Positions 39,587 to 51,436 of a stretch of DNA of 64,000 bases are shown piece by piece (positions within the stretch are counted from its first letter, which is position 1; each line of letters begins with the position of its first letter). The DNA comes from Sporosarcina thermotolerans (lineage in GTDB: Bacteria > Bacillota > Bacilli > Bacillales_A > Planococcaceae). The stretch covers positions 1,356,001-1,420,000 of the forward strand of contig NZ_CP125968.1 of NCBI RefSeq assembly GCF_030067815.1, read 5' to 3'. The notes beneath the pieces are model-generated. The model was not told the origin of the DNA, did no database searches, and saw nothing but the letters and a program-made list of their open reading frames with translations. The translations under genes and the position numbers were made by a program.

Positions 39587-39604
39587 TATGAATGATCATT
39601 CGTA
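39587..39604. promoter_or_regulatory. Palindromic operator candidate before the yvlB-like gene
   Basis: TATGAATGATCATTCGTA is an 18-bp inverted repeat with one mismatched pair. It resembles FadR half sites (TGAATGA/TCATTC) but without the 4-bp spacer, so a different TetR-like regulator is more likely. It sits 70 bp before the gene start. Confidence 0.4.
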
Positions 39605-39674
39605 TATATACTATTGGAAAGTAAGAGTGAAATAAGGACTCTTGCTGAAGTTGAAATTACAAGGAGGCAGACAG

Positions 39675-40815
39675 ATGCAAAACGAACGCAAACGTATCTT
39701 GACAATGCTGGAAAATGGTACAATTTCAATGGATGAAGCCTTAACTCTTCTGGAAGCGATGGAGAAAACAGCTAAAGATAATTACAACCAAGCGGACGAA
39801 GTAGTCTTTAATGAAAACAAATCCGACCAAGGCAATGATCAATCCTATTCAAAAAATAGGAAAGATCCTTCTATGGATGAATTCATCGAAGACATAAAGA
39901 AAGACTTTGTAACTGTCGGAGATCGTTTCATGCAATTCATGCAAACCGCGGTGGATAAAATGAAAGGCTTCGACTTCGACAAACCATTTGGTGGAAGCAC
40001 TACATTCCATCATTCCATTGTAAAAGAAGCGGATGATTTAGAAGAAATCCTTATCGATGTCGACAACGGGAATATATCCGTTCATGCGACAGATGCAACC
40101 GAAATAAAAGCAGATTTCGTCGTGAAGGCATATGGTGGTAAGTCGGAAGAAGATTCGAGGAAGGAATTCCTTGATAAGTTGATCTTCTTGGTAGATGAAG
40201 GGAAGCTGCGTTTACTAAGTGATTTAAAATTAATCCAAGTGAATGTAGACCTTTTTATCCCAAAACAAGATTACAAAAAAATCTCTGCAAGACTTCTTAA
40301 TGGCCATTTTTCGATGAATGATATAACTGTTGATAGATTTTACACGAAAACGGCAAACGGAAAAGTGGACCTTGAGCGCATTGACTTTAAAGAGGCGGAA
40401 ATCGAGGCAGGTAACGGGTCAATTCGACTTAACGAAAAGTTCTGGGGAGCTACTTGAAGCGGAAACGATCAATGGCCGCGTATATTTATCCGGTCAGTTA
40501 AAAGATGTGGAAGCAAAATCTCTGAACGGCAATGTAATTGTCACGACAAATGACACTGCTGCACAAAGAATAGATGCAAAAACAGTAAGCGGAACAGTAG
40601 AGGTATACATTCCATCCGACATTCCGTTACACGGTGAAATCTCTACCAATATGGGACGTTTGGACCTTCAACTGAAAGATGTCACTAAATCAAGCGAACA
40701 AGAGCAGTTCCTCCAACGAAGCATCAGCTTCTCGAAAACAGGAGAGAACGGCGCAACGCCTCTATATATTCATGGTGAGGCTAAACAGGCTCCGTCATCG
40801 TTTGCTATACAGTAA
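39675..40815 (+). CDS. yvlB: DUF4097 protein, YvlB/LiaX-like (frame break)
   Basis: About 380 residues. The N-terminal YvlB/LiaX segment RKRILTMLENGTISMDEALT precedes an acidic linker and a repetitive right-handed beta domain (DUF4097) with motifs such as EEILIDVDNGNISVHATDA, KTANGKVDLERID, AETINGRVYLSG and KSLNGNVIV. The frame breaks near 40435-40438; removing one A joins the halves (RLNESSGELLEAETI). Relatives belong to cell-envelope stress regulons. B. subtilis has yvlA-D here; only yvlB is kept. Confidence 0.85.
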
Positions 40816-40838
40816 AACATGATTAAATACCCCTTGGA

Positions 40839-40876
40839 CTGTAGACAACCGAGAAATCGGAAGTCTACAGTTTTTT
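40839..40876 (+). terminator. Terminator after yvlB
   Basis: CTGTAGAC (40839-40846) pairs with GTCTACAG (40863-40870), followed by six T. Confidence 0.85.
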
Positions 40877-40966
40877 AATTGTATTTAGATATAGCTAAGT
40901 TGTGTTGATTGAAGTTCATGGTAAAATGGAACATAGGTTTAACGGTAAAGGAAAGGATGGGTGTAA

Positions 40967-41905
40967 TTGTCTGTTGTAACAGTAAAAGATGTTCAAAACC
41001 AATTCGGACTCGAACTTCTTGCCGGCAAAGATGGTATCGAGCGAACGATCACAATGAGTGACATTTCACGCCCAGGACTTGAAATGGCAGGTTACTTTGA
41101 TTTTTACACATCAACACGTGTTCAGTTGCTTGGAAAGACAGAAGTTTCCTTTTTCAATAAACTTGGTCCAGTAGAACGAATGGATCGCATGGATCGTCTT
41201 TGTACAGCTGAAACACCAGCTTTTATCATTGCACATAATATGCAATGTCCTGATGAGTTAAAAGAATTGGCAGATGTACGGAATATCGCCGTCCTTCAGA
41301 CGGAACACCCAACAACAAGGTTTTCAAGCATGTTGACAAACTACCTGGAAGGGCAGTTAGCCCCGATGACAACCGTACATGGCGTGCTTGTCGACGTATA
41401 TGGAATAGGCGTATTAATCACAGGGAAAAGTGGAGTAGGTAAAAGTGAAACTGCTTTGGAACTTGTGAAAAGGGGACATGGACTCGTCGCGGATGATGCT
41501 GTGGAAATCAGGCAAGTCGCCAAAAACGTTCTAATCGGTAACGCCCCGAAACTATTAAATCATATGCTTGAAATACGTGGGGTCGGGATCATTGATATGA
41601 TGACACTTTTCGGTGCAAGTGCAGTGAAAGATGACAAGCGTGTCCTAATGGTCATTGATCTCGAAGTATGGGACCCAGACAAATTGTATGACCGCTTGGG
41701 GATTGATGAAGAAAAAGCGAAGATCATGGATTCCGATGTGACGAAACTTACAGTACCCGTAAGACCGGGACGAAATTTATCGGTTATTATTGAAGTAGCT
41801 GCAATGGATTATCGCATGAAAAGATTAGGCATTAATGCGGCAGAGACATTTTCGAGAAGACTCGATTTGGCTATCCAAAATAGCAATGAAAAGGGGATAG
41901 AATAA
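40967..41905 (+). CDS. hprK: HPr kinase/phosphorylase
   Basis: 312 residues. It phosphorylates Ser46 of HPr and Crh in response to glycolytic intermediates, driving CcpA-dependent catabolite repression. His139, P-loop GKSGVGKS (153-160) and the signature [10 protein letters not shown] (202-211) are intact. The start is TTG 40967 after AAAGGATGGG. It is followed by lgt at 4 bp; crh, one of its substrates, is 9.5 kb downstream. Confidence 0.96.
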   Translation: MSVVTVKDVQNQFGLELLAGKDGIERTITMSDISRPGLEMAGYFDFYTSTRVQLLGKTEVSFFNKLGPVERMDRMDRLCTAETPAFIIAHNMQCPDELKELADVRNIAVLQTEHPTTRFSSMLTNYLEGQLAPMTTVHGVLVDVYGIGVLITGKSGVGKSETALELVKRGHGLVADDAVEIRQVAKNVLIGNAPKLLNHMLEIRGVGIIDMMTLFGASAVKDDKRVLMVIDLEVWDPDKLYDRLGIDEEKAKIMDSDVTKLTVPVRPGRNLSVIIEVAAMDYRMKRLGINAAETFSRRLDLAIQNSNEKGIE

Positions 41906-41909
41906 AAAT

Positions 41910-42716
41910 ATGTTCGATTTTCTAACGATTAACCCAACAGCCTTTGAAATAGGCCCCATCTCGGTCCGATGGTATGGGATTTTAATTACTACAGGAATTA
42001 TCCTTGCATTCTTAGTCGTTCAAAAAGAAATGGTGAAAAGAGGAATGCATCCGGACTTTTTAACGGACCTGCTCATTTGGGCAGTACCAATTTCTATTAT
42101 AAGTGCACGGATTTATTATGTTATTTTCTCATGGGATTCGTATAGGGATAACCCCGCCGATATCTTTAAAATTTGGGAAGGCGGCATTGCGATTCACGGT
42201 GCTTTGATTGGTGCCTTTTTAACAACATACTTTTTCACTAAGAAACGTGGCATTTCATTTTGGAAAGTTGTGGACATTGCAGTTCCGGGTATTCTGATCG
42301 GCCAAATCATTGGTAGATGGGGGAACTTTATCAACCAGGAAGCACATGGTGGTCCAGTTTCGGAGCAGTTCCTTGAAAACACATGGATTCCCAATTGGAT
42401 TATGAATCAAATGACAATTGAAGGAGTTACATACCATCCGACATTCCTGTATGAATCCCTTTGGAATGTAGTCGGCCTAATTATTGTCTTGATCTTAAGA
42501 AGAGTGCGATTGAAGCGCGGAGAGATCTTCTTCTTTTATCTAATATGGTATTCAATTGGAAGGTACTTCATCGAAGGGATGAGAACAGACAGCTTGTATG
42601 GCGGCGATCTTCGTGCCGCACAAATCGTCTCGATTCTCGCAATCCTTTTTGGTGCCTCAATGTTCGTGTATAGAAGGTTCATCAAGAAAGTGAAAGTAAA
42701 CTATCTAGATAAATAA
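41910..42716 (+). CDS. lgt: Prolipoprotein diacylglyceryl transferase
   Basis: 268 residues with seven membrane helices. Lgt transfers diacylglycerol to the lipobox Cys of prolipoproteins. The signature GQIIGRWGNFINQEAHG is intact, as are WYGILITTG near the N-terminus and HGALIGAF. It lies in the hprK-lgt-yvoD-ppaX-yvoF operon and would process PrsA and the lipoprotein at 952-1428. Confidence 0.96.
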   Translation: MFDFLTINPTAFEIGPISVRWYGILITTGIILAFLVVQKEMVKRGMHPDFLTDLLIWAVPISIISARIYYVIFSWDSYRDNPADIFKIWEGGIAIHGALIGAFLTTYFFTKKRGISFWKVVDIAVPGILIGQIIGRWGNFINQEAHGGPVSEQFLENTWIPNWIMNQMTIEGVTYHPTFLYESLWNVVGLIIVLILRRVRLKRGEIFFFYLIWYSIGRYFIEGMRTDSLYGGDLRAAQIVSILAILFGASMFVYRRFIKKVKVNYLDK

Positions 42717-42730
42717 AAGAGGGATAGGAA

Positions 42731-43665
42731 ATGCAGACATTAAAAAATGGGTTGAAAGCAGGCTTGAAGACGACGTGGACGTTAGGGAAAATCATTTTTC
42801 CTATTACGATTCTTGTTGTGATCCTGCAACACACCCCGATTTTACCTTGGGTTGTAAAACTTGTCTCACCTTTCATGGGGCTGTTTGGACTAAGTGGGGA
42901 AGCAGCCATTCCGTTGGTGCTTGGCAATGCATTGAACTTATACGCTGGTATCGCCGGGATTCTTTCGCTTGATCTGACAGTGAAGGAAGTTTTCATCCTC
43001 GCTGTAATGCTCAGTTTTTCGCATAATCTCTTTATCGAGACAGGGGTTGCGCTGAAGGTCGGCGTTAAATTATGGGTTGTCTTACTTGTTCGATTCGGTT
43101 TAGCGGCATTCTCTGCTGTAATTATAAACGTGTTTTGGAGTGGCGGAAGTGAGATTGCGAAATACGGCATGGCTCCGGAAATCGCTGCAATACCTGAAGG
43201 ATGGCTCGAAATCGGTCTTTTAGGATTGCAAAAAGCTTCCTTTGGTGTGTTACAGCTTGCGCTAATTGTCATTCCATTGATGATTATAGTTCAATATTTA
43301 AAGGACCATCATTATTTACAGAAATTCTCCGAGAAGCTTGCGCCGTTCACGAAAGTCATCGGTGTTAAACCGAATGCTTCAATGACGCTTGTTGCAGGTC
43401 TTGTTATCGGGTTGGCTTATGGAGCCGGTGTAATGATCCAAGCAGTTGAAGAAGATGGCGTAAGCAAGAAGATGCGACACTCGCTTTCATCTTCCTTATC
43501 GCCTGTCACGCGGTTGTAGAGGATACGCTTATCTTCATGCCTTTAGGGATACCGGTATTACCATTGCTAATCATTCGACTCGTAACTGCGTTCGTTTTGA
43601 CGATAGCTGTCGCTTATTTCTGGAAGCAAAGCGGGCGGAGAAGGGAAAGGAGGCAACCGTTTTAA
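42731..43665 (+). CDS. yvoD: Nucleoside recognition domain membrane protein YvoD (frame break)
   Basis: About 311 residues with eight or so helices. SPFMGLFGLSGEAAIPLVLG and AVMLSFSHNLFIETG are typical of the Gate/nucleoside-recognition domain (SpmA/SpmB-like). The frame breaks near 43469-43470; one more A gives DATLAFIFLIACHAVVEDTL and an end at 43665. Function unknown; the position before ppaX is conserved. Confidence 0.85.
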
Positions 43666-44319
43666 ATGGCTAATAAAATCACAACATTATTATTCGACTT
43701 CGACGGAACATTGCTTGATACGAATGAATTGATCGTCCAAACGTTTCAAACCGTCCTTGGTGCGCATTATCCTGGAAAATATGTAAGAGCGGATATCATT
43801 CCATTCCTTGGACCGACATTGAAAGAGACAATGGATAGTGTAGATCCGATAATGTCTGACCAACTTATAAGCGAATATCGTGAATGGAATTACGCGAATC
43901 ATGATCTATTGGCAACTGAATTTGATGGCGTTTCTGAAACATTGAGGCAATTGAAAAGCAAGGGCTTCAAGATGGCGATTGTCTCCACGAAGCGGAATGA
44001 TATGATCATGAAAGGCTTGGAGCTTATTTCAGCTAATAATGTATTTGATACGGTGATTGGGTTGGATGATGTGCAAAATGCAAAGCCAGATCCTGAACCG
44101 ATACTGTTGGCAATGGAAAGATTGAATTCCTCACCGGAGGAAACTTTAATGATCGGGGATAACTCCCATGATATACACGGTGGAAAAAATGCAGGAGTTC
44201 GCACAGCAGGGGTGGCTTGGTCATTAAAAGGGGAACAATTCATGCGTGAATTGGAGCCTGATTTTATGCTGCACCATATTTCAGACCTCCTTGAGATTAC
44301 TGCGGGAGAGAACGATTGA
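43666..44319 (+). CDS. ppaX: Pyrophosphatase PpaX
   Basis: 217 residues of the HAD superfamily. Motif I DFDGTLLDTNE, motif II VSTKR, motif III/IV KPDPEP and MIGDNSHDI are intact. PpaX hydrolyses pyrophosphate released when HprK/P dephosphorylates HPr-Ser-P, which fits the operon with hprK. The start codon follows the yvoD stop directly, with GAAAGGAGG upstream. It overlaps yvoF by 4 nt. Confidence 0.93.
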   Translation: MANKITTLLFDFDGTLLDTNELIVQTFQTVLGAHYPGKYVRADIIPFLGPTLKETMDSVDPIMSDQLISEYREWNYANHDLLATEFDGVSETLRQLKSKGFKMAIVSTKRNDMIMKGLELISANNVFDTVIGLDDVQNAKPDPEPILLAMERLNSSPEETLMIGDNSHDIHGGKNAGVRTAGVAWSLKGEQFMRELEPDFMLHHISDLLEITAGEND

Positions 44320-44828
44320 GAAGGACAGAACGTTTTCCGGCTAAAGGAAATGCGAACTCCCTTTGGCATATTTACAAAACGGTCTCATTTTTAAAAGTGG
44401 CTAAGAATTTCATTTTCATCCAGTTGGGGAGATATACACCTTTTATCCCCATGAAGAATTTCATTTATCGTACATTTTTAGGGATGAAAATAGGGAAAAA
44501 AACATCGTTTGCCCTTATGGTGATGCCAGATACGATGTTCCCCGAACGAATTACTGTCGGCAATAATTCGATTATCGGCTTCAATACAACGATTCTTGCG
44601 CATGAGTATCTAATCGAAGAGTACCGGGTTGGCGATGTGGTGATCGGGGACCGTGTGATGATCGGGGCCAATACGACGATCCTTCCGGGTGTTGAAATCG
44701 GAGATGGGGCAATTGTTTCGGCTGCATCACTCGTAAATCGTGATATTCCTGCAGGTGCGTTTGCCGGCGGCAATCCCGTTCGAATCATTTATACCGCGGA
44801 ACAGTTGGCGGAGCGAAAGGCGAAGTAA
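44316..44828 (+). CDS. yvoF: Acyltransferase YvoF, left-handed beta-helix
   Basis: 170 residues with hexapeptide repeats (ITVGNNSIIGFNTTILAHEY, VVIGDRVMIGANTTILPGVE, IGDGAIVSAASLV) and the closing AGGNPVRII of trimeric acetyltransferases. The substrate is unknown. The start is TTG 44316, overlapping the ppaX stop. It is the last gene of the hprK operon. Confidence 0.88.
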   Translation: MRRTERFPAKGNANSLWHIYKTVSFLKVAKNFIFIQLGRYTPFIPMKNFIYRTFLGMKIGKKTSFALMVMPDTMFPERITVGNNSIIGFNTTILAHEYLIEEYRVGDVVIGDRVMIGANTTILPGVEIGDGAIVSAASLVNRDIPAGAFAGGNPVRIIYTAEQLAERKAK

Positions 44829-44890
44829 TCCTAAGAATGTGTCAAAATAGTGAATGACGGGTAGAGAAGTTATGTTATAATTTTTATTGG

Positions 44891-44911
44891 AGGAACGTCT
44901 AATACGTTCCT
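44891..44911 (+). other. Hairpin in the yvcD leader
   Basis: AGGAACGT pairs with ACGTTCCT around 5 nt, and T-rich sequence follows. It lies 15 bp after an extended -10 (TGTTATAAT ending at 44880), so it would form in the 5' leader of yvcD and could attenuate it. Confidence 0.45.
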
Positions 44912-44938
44912 TTCTATTTTCTATCGGAGGAAATTTGA

Positions 44939-46462
44939 TTGGATAAAAAGCATAGGAATATAGATAAAAAAATAATTTCTTTTATCCCTGATGGTGAATT
45001 TTATTATCAGAAGGGCATTAAAGCGATGCAACGTGAACGATACGATGATGCCCATAAATATTTGCAACGTGCTGTTGAGTTAAGCCCGAGTGATCCGCTC
45101 ATTCTTATGCAATACGGCATTCTTATTATGGAAGAGGGCATGTTTGAGGAGGCCTACGAGATCCTTGCGGCTGCACATGGCATTGACCCAGAGGAAGAGG
45201 ATATCATCTTCTATTTGGCGGAAGTCCATGCACATCTCGGTCTTCTTCGAGATGCAAAAGTCTATGCTGAAAAATATATTGCGCTATCTCCAGACGGACC
45301 TCTTGTTGATGATTCGATGGAAATTATCGATTTTGCTGAACAAGAAGAAGATATATTTGACGATGAGGAAATGCCGGATGGTGAAGTGTATTTCCTTCAG
45401 GAGAAGGCAAGGAGATTGATGGAAGGCGGCTTGTTTGACGAAGCCATCGAAATCCTTGAGGCAATCATCGTAGATTATCCTGAGTTTTGGGCGGCATATA
45501 ATAATTTGGCTCTCGCCTATTTCTACGTCGGCAAAATCGATCAGGCGAAGGAATTGCTTTACGATGTACTTGATAAGAACAAAGGGAATATCCATGCATT
45601 ATGCAATCTCGCTGTCTTTTATTATTACCAGAAAGACAAAGAGGAATTGGATGCATTGCTTGACCTTCTGTTGAAGATAAAACCTTATCAATTCATACAT
45701 CGATATAAATTAGGGGCAACATTTGCATTGGTTGGGAAACATAAAGAAGCATATGGTTGGCTCAGAAGCCTAAAGAAAAGGGGATTTGAAGGGGATGCAG
45801 GCTATTATTTCTGGCTTGCCCATTCTGCTTACTTTTCAGGAAATGAGACAGCCGCGAAGGAAGCATATGAAAAGTTAGTCGAGCTTGACCCAAGCAAGGC
45901 CGGGTTAGAGCCTTGGAAAAGCGTGCAAGAGACATCGCGGGCGGATTCATTTGAACAGGATCGTGAATTCCTACTAAGTAAAATCATGAATAAATACCGA
46001 AGCGAGCGACTGTTAGGCTTTTATTTATTGGGCAAATCGGCTCATAAACAAGAAATTATTTCGCATCCGAAATATATTGATTTGGAAAAGCTGAGTAGCA
46101 TTGAACAGTTATTTTTAGCCCATAGCCTCGATTATGAATTTACATTGGAAACTGATTTCGATCATTCCTTTATGCGGGCTTTGGAAACGACCGATATCAT
46201 TTACAAGAATTACAAGCCGCTCGATAAGCAAGGGACACATCTTTTTCAAATGTGGTTCACCCTTTGCGAGGTGGCATTAACTCGATCATATGATTTCAGG
46301 AATCCGGATGCCCTCGCTGCAGCAGCTGATTATATGTTCCAATCATCACGTTATAAAGGAGTTACCAAAACGGCCATTGCAAAAAGTTATGGCATTTCGG
46401 TACCAACGCTAACTAAATATGTTCATACATTAATGGAGTTTCTACCACAATTTAGTGAGTGA
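44939..46462 (+). CDS. yvcD: Tetratricopeptide repeat protein YvcD
   Basis: 507 residues. TPR units begin at about residue 20 (EFYYQKGIKAMQRERYDDAH, YLQRAVELSPSDPLILMQYG), continue through 120, and recur at 150-290 (LFDEAIEILEAIIVDYPEFW). The C-terminal end (KTAIAKSYGISVPTLTKYV) looks like a helix-turn-helix. The start is TTG 44939 after CGGAGG. Its role is unknown; the order before trxB is conserved. Confidence 0.88.
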   Translation: MDKKHRNIDKKIISFIPDGEFYYQKGIKAMQRERYDDAHKYLQRAVELSPSDPLILMQYGILIMEEGMFEEAYEILAAAHGIDPEEEDIIFYLAEVHAHLGLLRDAKVYAEKYIALSPDGPLVDDSMEIIDFAEQEEDIFDDEEMPDGEVYFLQEKARRLMEGGLFDEAIEILEAIIVDYPEFWAAYNNLALAYFYVGKIDQAKELLYDVLDKNKGNIHALCNLAVFYYYQKDKEELDALLDLLLKIKPYQFIHRYKLGATFALVGKHKEAYGWLRSLKKRGFEGDAGYYFWLAHSAYFSGNETAAKEAYEKLVELDPSKAGLEPWKSVQETSRADSFEQDREFLLSKIMNKYRSERLLGFYLLGKSAHKQEIISHPKYIDLEKLSSIEQLFLAHSLDYEFTLETDFDHSFMRALETTDIIYKNYKPLDKQGTHLFQMWFTLCEVALTRSYDFRNPDALAAAADYMFQSSRYKGVTKTAIAKSYGISVPTLTKYVHTLMEFLPQFSE

Positions 46463-46549
46463 TAAATGTTAGGCAACCACTCCCGCGAGCAAATAGATTG
46501 ATTGGACACATCAAATCTTATACGATTTGGTCAGTGTTATGTTATGTAG

Positions 46550-47514
<965 letters not shown>

Positions 47515-47560
47515 TTATAGTGAGAGGCCCGAGTATGGGTCTCTTTTTTATATGGATGCG

Positions 47561-47835
47561 GACCTCCCATAGAGCACCGTGACTTCCGGTAGAATGCAAT
47601 GCGGTCGATTTCCCATAGACTGCGGCTGAGTTCCCATAGAGGCGTTGTGACTTCCGATAGAAAGCGACTGAGTTCCCATAGAAGTGCCGTGACTTCCCAT
47701 AGAATGCGGCTGAGTTCCCATAGAAGTGCCGTGACTTCCCATAGAATGCGGCTGAGTTCCCATAGAAGTGCCGTGACTTCCCGTAGAATGCGGCTGAGTT
47801 CCCATAGAAGCGTTGTGACTTCCCATAGAAAGCGT
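47561..47835. repeat. 21-bp tandem repeat array (family D, alternating)
   Basis: About thirteen units; from 47607 the period is exactly 21 bp. Two unit types alternate, GAGTTCCCATAGAAGTGCC and GACTTCCCATAGAATGCGG, giving a 42-bp higher-order repeat. They are the same family as the array at 34315-34620. The array lies between trxB and yvcI and has no coding sign. Confidence 0.92.
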
Positions 47836-47968
47836 CCGCCTGAAACGGAAATCAAAAGCCCGTCCAAAATTATTAATGCAACCTTAATATTACTGTAACT
47901 CTAATGCAACACATTAGGGGTAACATAAGAATAGTAATTGACCCCCCTTTTTAATATAGCAACACTTT

Positions 47969-48011
47969 AAGACGACCTACTGATGCAAATCGTAGGTGGT
48001 CTTCTTTTTTT
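47969..48011 (+). terminator. Terminator after the family D array
   Basis: AAGACGACCTAC pairs with GTAGGTGGTCTT and is followed by T7. It would stop transcription coming from trxB through the array. Confidence 0.85.
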
Positions 48012-48074
48012 GTTGTTTGCAACGTAAACATTGTATAATAGATGCATGCATGTTTTAAAAAGCGAGGAATTCAG

Positions 48075-48557
48075 ATGCAGAGAATTGCTAACTTACTTGT
48101 CGTAAAAGACAATCAGGTACTTTTATTGAAAAAGCCGAGGCGGGATTGGTACGTGGCTCCCGGGGGAAAGATGGATTCAGGGGAATCGATATACGAGGCA
48201 GCCATCCGTGAATTCGAAGAGGAAACTGGCGCGACACCAGTAAATCCGCAAGTTAAAGGGATTTACACGATGATGATACTAAATCCAGACACGAAGGAAT
48301 TGATCGACGAATGGATGTTGTACACATTCGTCGCCAAAGATTTGATCGGCACGCCGTATGAGTCGAATCGGGAAGGGTTGCTCGAATGGCACGGTATCGA
48401 AAAATTGAAAACGTTGCCAATGGCTGAAGGCGATAGATCCAATTTATCATTTGCCGTCTCCAAAAACGGTGTCCAGTATGGTACATTTTATTATACAGAA
48501 GAGTTTGAACTGTTAGAAGAGCGACTACAAAACTCGATGGAGGGCGATCTACTATAA
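48075..48557 (+). CDS. yvcI: NUDIX hydrolase YvcI
   Basis: 160 residues. The Nudix box runs from [14 protein letters not shown] to REFEEETG (G-x5-E-x7-REUxEExGU). The N-terminus [19 protein letters not shown] and the rest fit 8-oxo-dGTPase-like family members; the real substrate is unknown. The start is ATG 48075 after CGAGGA. It overlaps rapZ by 1 nt in the yvcI-rapZ-yvcK-whiA-crh operon. Confidence 0.92.
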   Translation: MQRIANLLVVKDNQVLLLKKPRRDWYVAPGGKMDSGESIYEAAIREFEEETGATPVNPQVKGIYTMMILNPDTKELIDEWMLYTFVAKDLIGTPYESNREGLLEWHGIEKLKTLPMAEGDRSNLSFAVSKNGVQYGTFYYTEEFELLEERLQNSMEGDLL

Positions 48558-49443
48558 TGGAAAATGAATTACCAAACAGCGACGTTGAATTAGTCATTAT
48601 TACCGGGATGTCTGGTGCTGGTAAAACAGTGGCGATGCAAAGCTTTGAAGACATGGGCTTCTATTGTATTGATAATTTACCTCCAGAGCTTTTGGTCACA
48701 TTTTTAGACTTGATGATGAAGTCCGAGAACAAGATGAGACGGATTGCGGCAGTCATGGATACAAGAGGCGGTGACCTTTTTGATGCGTTGATCGGAGCAT
48801 TGGACAATTTGTTGCAAATGGAAGGGGTATCCACCAAGCTTCTGTTTTTAGATGCGGATGATGAAACACTTGTAAGACGGTATAAGGAAACGAGAAGATC
48901 GCATCCACTCGCAGAGGGTGGACTTCCGCTTACCGGTATTCGCAAAGAGCGGACATTGCTTTCCGAGTTAAGAGGCAGAGCTCGCTTCATCTACAATACT
49001 TCCGAACTTAAACCAAGGGAATTACGCGAAAAAATCATGTCCACATTCTCTTCCAAAGGCGACACCGCTTTCACATTGAACTTCATGTCTTTCGGATTTA
49101 AGCATGGGATGCCGATAGATGCAGATGTCGTTTTTGATGTACGCTTTTTGCCAAATCCATACTATCTTGAAGATCTAAGACCGATGTCTGGACTGGATAA
49201 GGAAGTATACGATTATGTTTTAAAGTGGAACGATTCACAAGTGTTGATCGAAAAATTGACGGATCTTTTCAAATTCATCATACCGCAATATAAAAACGAA
49301 GGTAAATCACAAGTCGTCGTAGCCTTCGGTTGTACGGGGGCCAACATCGTTCTGTGACGTTGGCGGAATACTTCGGAAACCGATTAAAAGACGAATATAA
49401 AACACTAATCACACATCGGGATGTGGAAAAGAGAAAGGGTTGA
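48557..49443 (+). CDS. rapZ: RNase adapter/nucleotide-binding protein RapZ (YvcJ) (frame break)
   Basis: About 296 residues. Walker [19 protein letters not shown], then [28 protein letters not shown] (Walker B-like region) and the C-terminal [17 protein letters not shown] after correction. One more G in GGGGG 49336-49340 restores the last 35 residues to 49443. Members bind ATP/GTP; in Bacillus YvcJ affects competence. It overlaps yvcK's upstream region. Confidence 0.93.
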
Positions 49444-49447
49444 CACA

Positions 49448-50429
49448 ATGCTGCAATCCGGAAGAATGAAGAAAATCGTCGTTTTCGGAGGCGGGACCGG
49501 GTTGTCCACTATGCTGAGGGGATTGAAAAATTATCCCGTTGAGCTCACCGCAGTTGTAACTGTAGCGGATGACGGTGGCAGCTCAGGAAGGTTGTTAGAT
49601 CAATACAACATCCCACCTCCAGGCGATATCCGGCAAGTGATGGCAGCTCTTTCGGATGTAGAGCCGTTAATAGAAAGAATGTTCCAGTACAGGTTTACCA
49701 CTTCGGATGATTTGAGAGGGCATTCATTAGGCAATCTCATGCTTGCTGCATTGACGGATATAACGGGTGATTTTGCACGAGCGGTTGAGAAAATGGGGCA
49801 GGTTTTGAACATTAAAGGTAAAATTTTACCTGCCGCAAATCAAAAGATCACCTTGCATGCAGAGCTTGATGATGGCACAATTGTAACCGGCGAATCTAAA
49901 ATTCCGGTATACGGCCGTAAAATACGAAGAGTATATGTTTCACCACAAGAGGTTGAACCATTGCCTGAAACAGTACGATCCATTGAAGAAGCGGATTTAA
50001 TCATATTCGGACCAGGAAGCCTATACACAAGCATCCTGCCGACAATCCTTGTAAGGGGCATGAGACGCGGTACTCGTAAGCAAAGCTAAAAAGGTATATA
50101 TCAATAACCTGACAACTCAAGAAGGAGAAACGTATCAGTATACAGCATCAGAGCATGTGCAAGCGCTGTATGATCACGCTGGCAGCGCTTTTCTCGATAC
50201 GGTTCTGTTGAACGATACTGATTTCGAAACATTATTACAGGGGAATGAATCGCCTGAAGTTCAATTACCCGTTGAGAATGATATAGAAGCTTTGAAATTG
50301 CTTGTGCCTAACATCGTCCTTGGAGATATTTCGACAGTTTCCGAGGGCCGTATCATCCATGATGCGAATAAGGTTGCTTCATGGGTTAAGGAGTATATGA
50401 AAGGCAAGGATGTAAACAAGGAGACTTGA
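49448..50429 (+). CDS. yvcK: Gluconeogenesis factor YvcK (frame break)
   Basis: About 327 residues. [15 protein letters not shown] is the nucleotide-sugar binding loop, [12 protein letters not shown] and [13 protein letters not shown] are family signatures, and [16 protein letters not shown] follows. The frame breaks near 50061-50066 (two bases lost or one gained), continuing as [18 protein letters not shown]. YvcK (also MgfK/GlmR) is required for growth on gluconeogenic carbon and envelope synthesis. The start is ATG 49448 after AAAGGG. Confidence 0.93.
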
Positions 50430-50455
50430 TCATCGCCGAGAGAGGGGGGACAGTC

Positions 50456-51402
50456 ATGTCTTTTGCATCAGAAGTAAAAAGGAATTAACCAATATAGAAT
50501 CAGATGATTGCTGTGTAAAATCAGAAATAGCCGCCTTTATAAGGATGAACGGAGCAGTTTCTTTCTCGAATAAACAATTAAGCTTGGATGTTCAGACGGA
50601 AAATGCTGCAATCGCAAGAAGGCTATATTCCAACATAAAACGTCTTTACCCATATAAAGTTGAATTATTGGTCCGCAAGAAAATGCGTTTGAAAAAGAAT
50701 AACGTCTACATATGTAGGATCCGTGACGGCGCTAAGCATTTATTGGAGGACTTATATATATTAACAGGAACGTTTCAATTCAAAAATGAGATTGTACCGG
50801 AATTGGTGAAAGATGAATGCTGTGAGAGGTCTTATTTAAGGGGCGCATTTTTGGCTGGGGGATCAGTCAATAATCCCGAGACGTCTTCGTATCATTTGGA
50901 AATATTCTCGTTTTACAAGGAACATAGTGAGGCCTTGGTTGAGTTGATGAATAAATCGATGCTAAATGCAAAGTCGATTGAACGAAAAAAAGGTTATATC
51001 GCATATTTAAAAGAAGCGGAAAAAATATCTGACTTCCTTGGCATAGTCGGCGCACATGTTTCATTGATGAAATTCGAAGATGTGCGGATCATAAGGGATA
51101 TGCGAAATAGCGTTAACCGACTCGTGAATTGTGAAACAGCGAATATGAATAAAACAATCAGCGCTGCGCAAAGGCAAGTCGAGAATATCAAATTTATCCA
51201 AAATACGATTGGATTAGATCAATTACCCGATCGTTTGCAGGAAATCGCCCAGCTACGGATTGAACATCAGGATATAACGTTAAAAGAGCTTGGTGAAATG
51301 GTGACCGGCGGAACCGTCAGTAAATCCGGCGTGAATCATCGATTGAGAAAAATAGAAGAGATTGCAGAAAACCTTCGAAGTGGCGGAATTGCACTTCGTT
51401 AA
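50456..51402 (+). CDS. whiA: Sporulation/division regulator WhiA (frame break)
   Basis: About 316 residues. [20 protein letters not shown] opens the protein once one A is added to the A run 50476-50480. The LAGLIDADG-like domain ([21 protein letters not shown]) and C-terminal helix-turn-helix ([27 protein letters not shown]) are complete. WhiA is a DNA-binding protein affecting cell division and metabolism. It is followed by crh at 34 bp. Confidence 0.95.
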
Positions 51403-51436
51403 GAACTAGACGAGGTAGGAAAGGAGACGAATAAGT

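Noticed and set aside
39587..39604. A third FadR box
   Set aside because: The half sites lack the 4-bp spacer of the FadR consensus, so it is kept only as an unassigned palindrome.
49600..50061. Minus-strand frames opposite yvcK
   Set aside because: They are shadows of a conserved gene on the plus strand.
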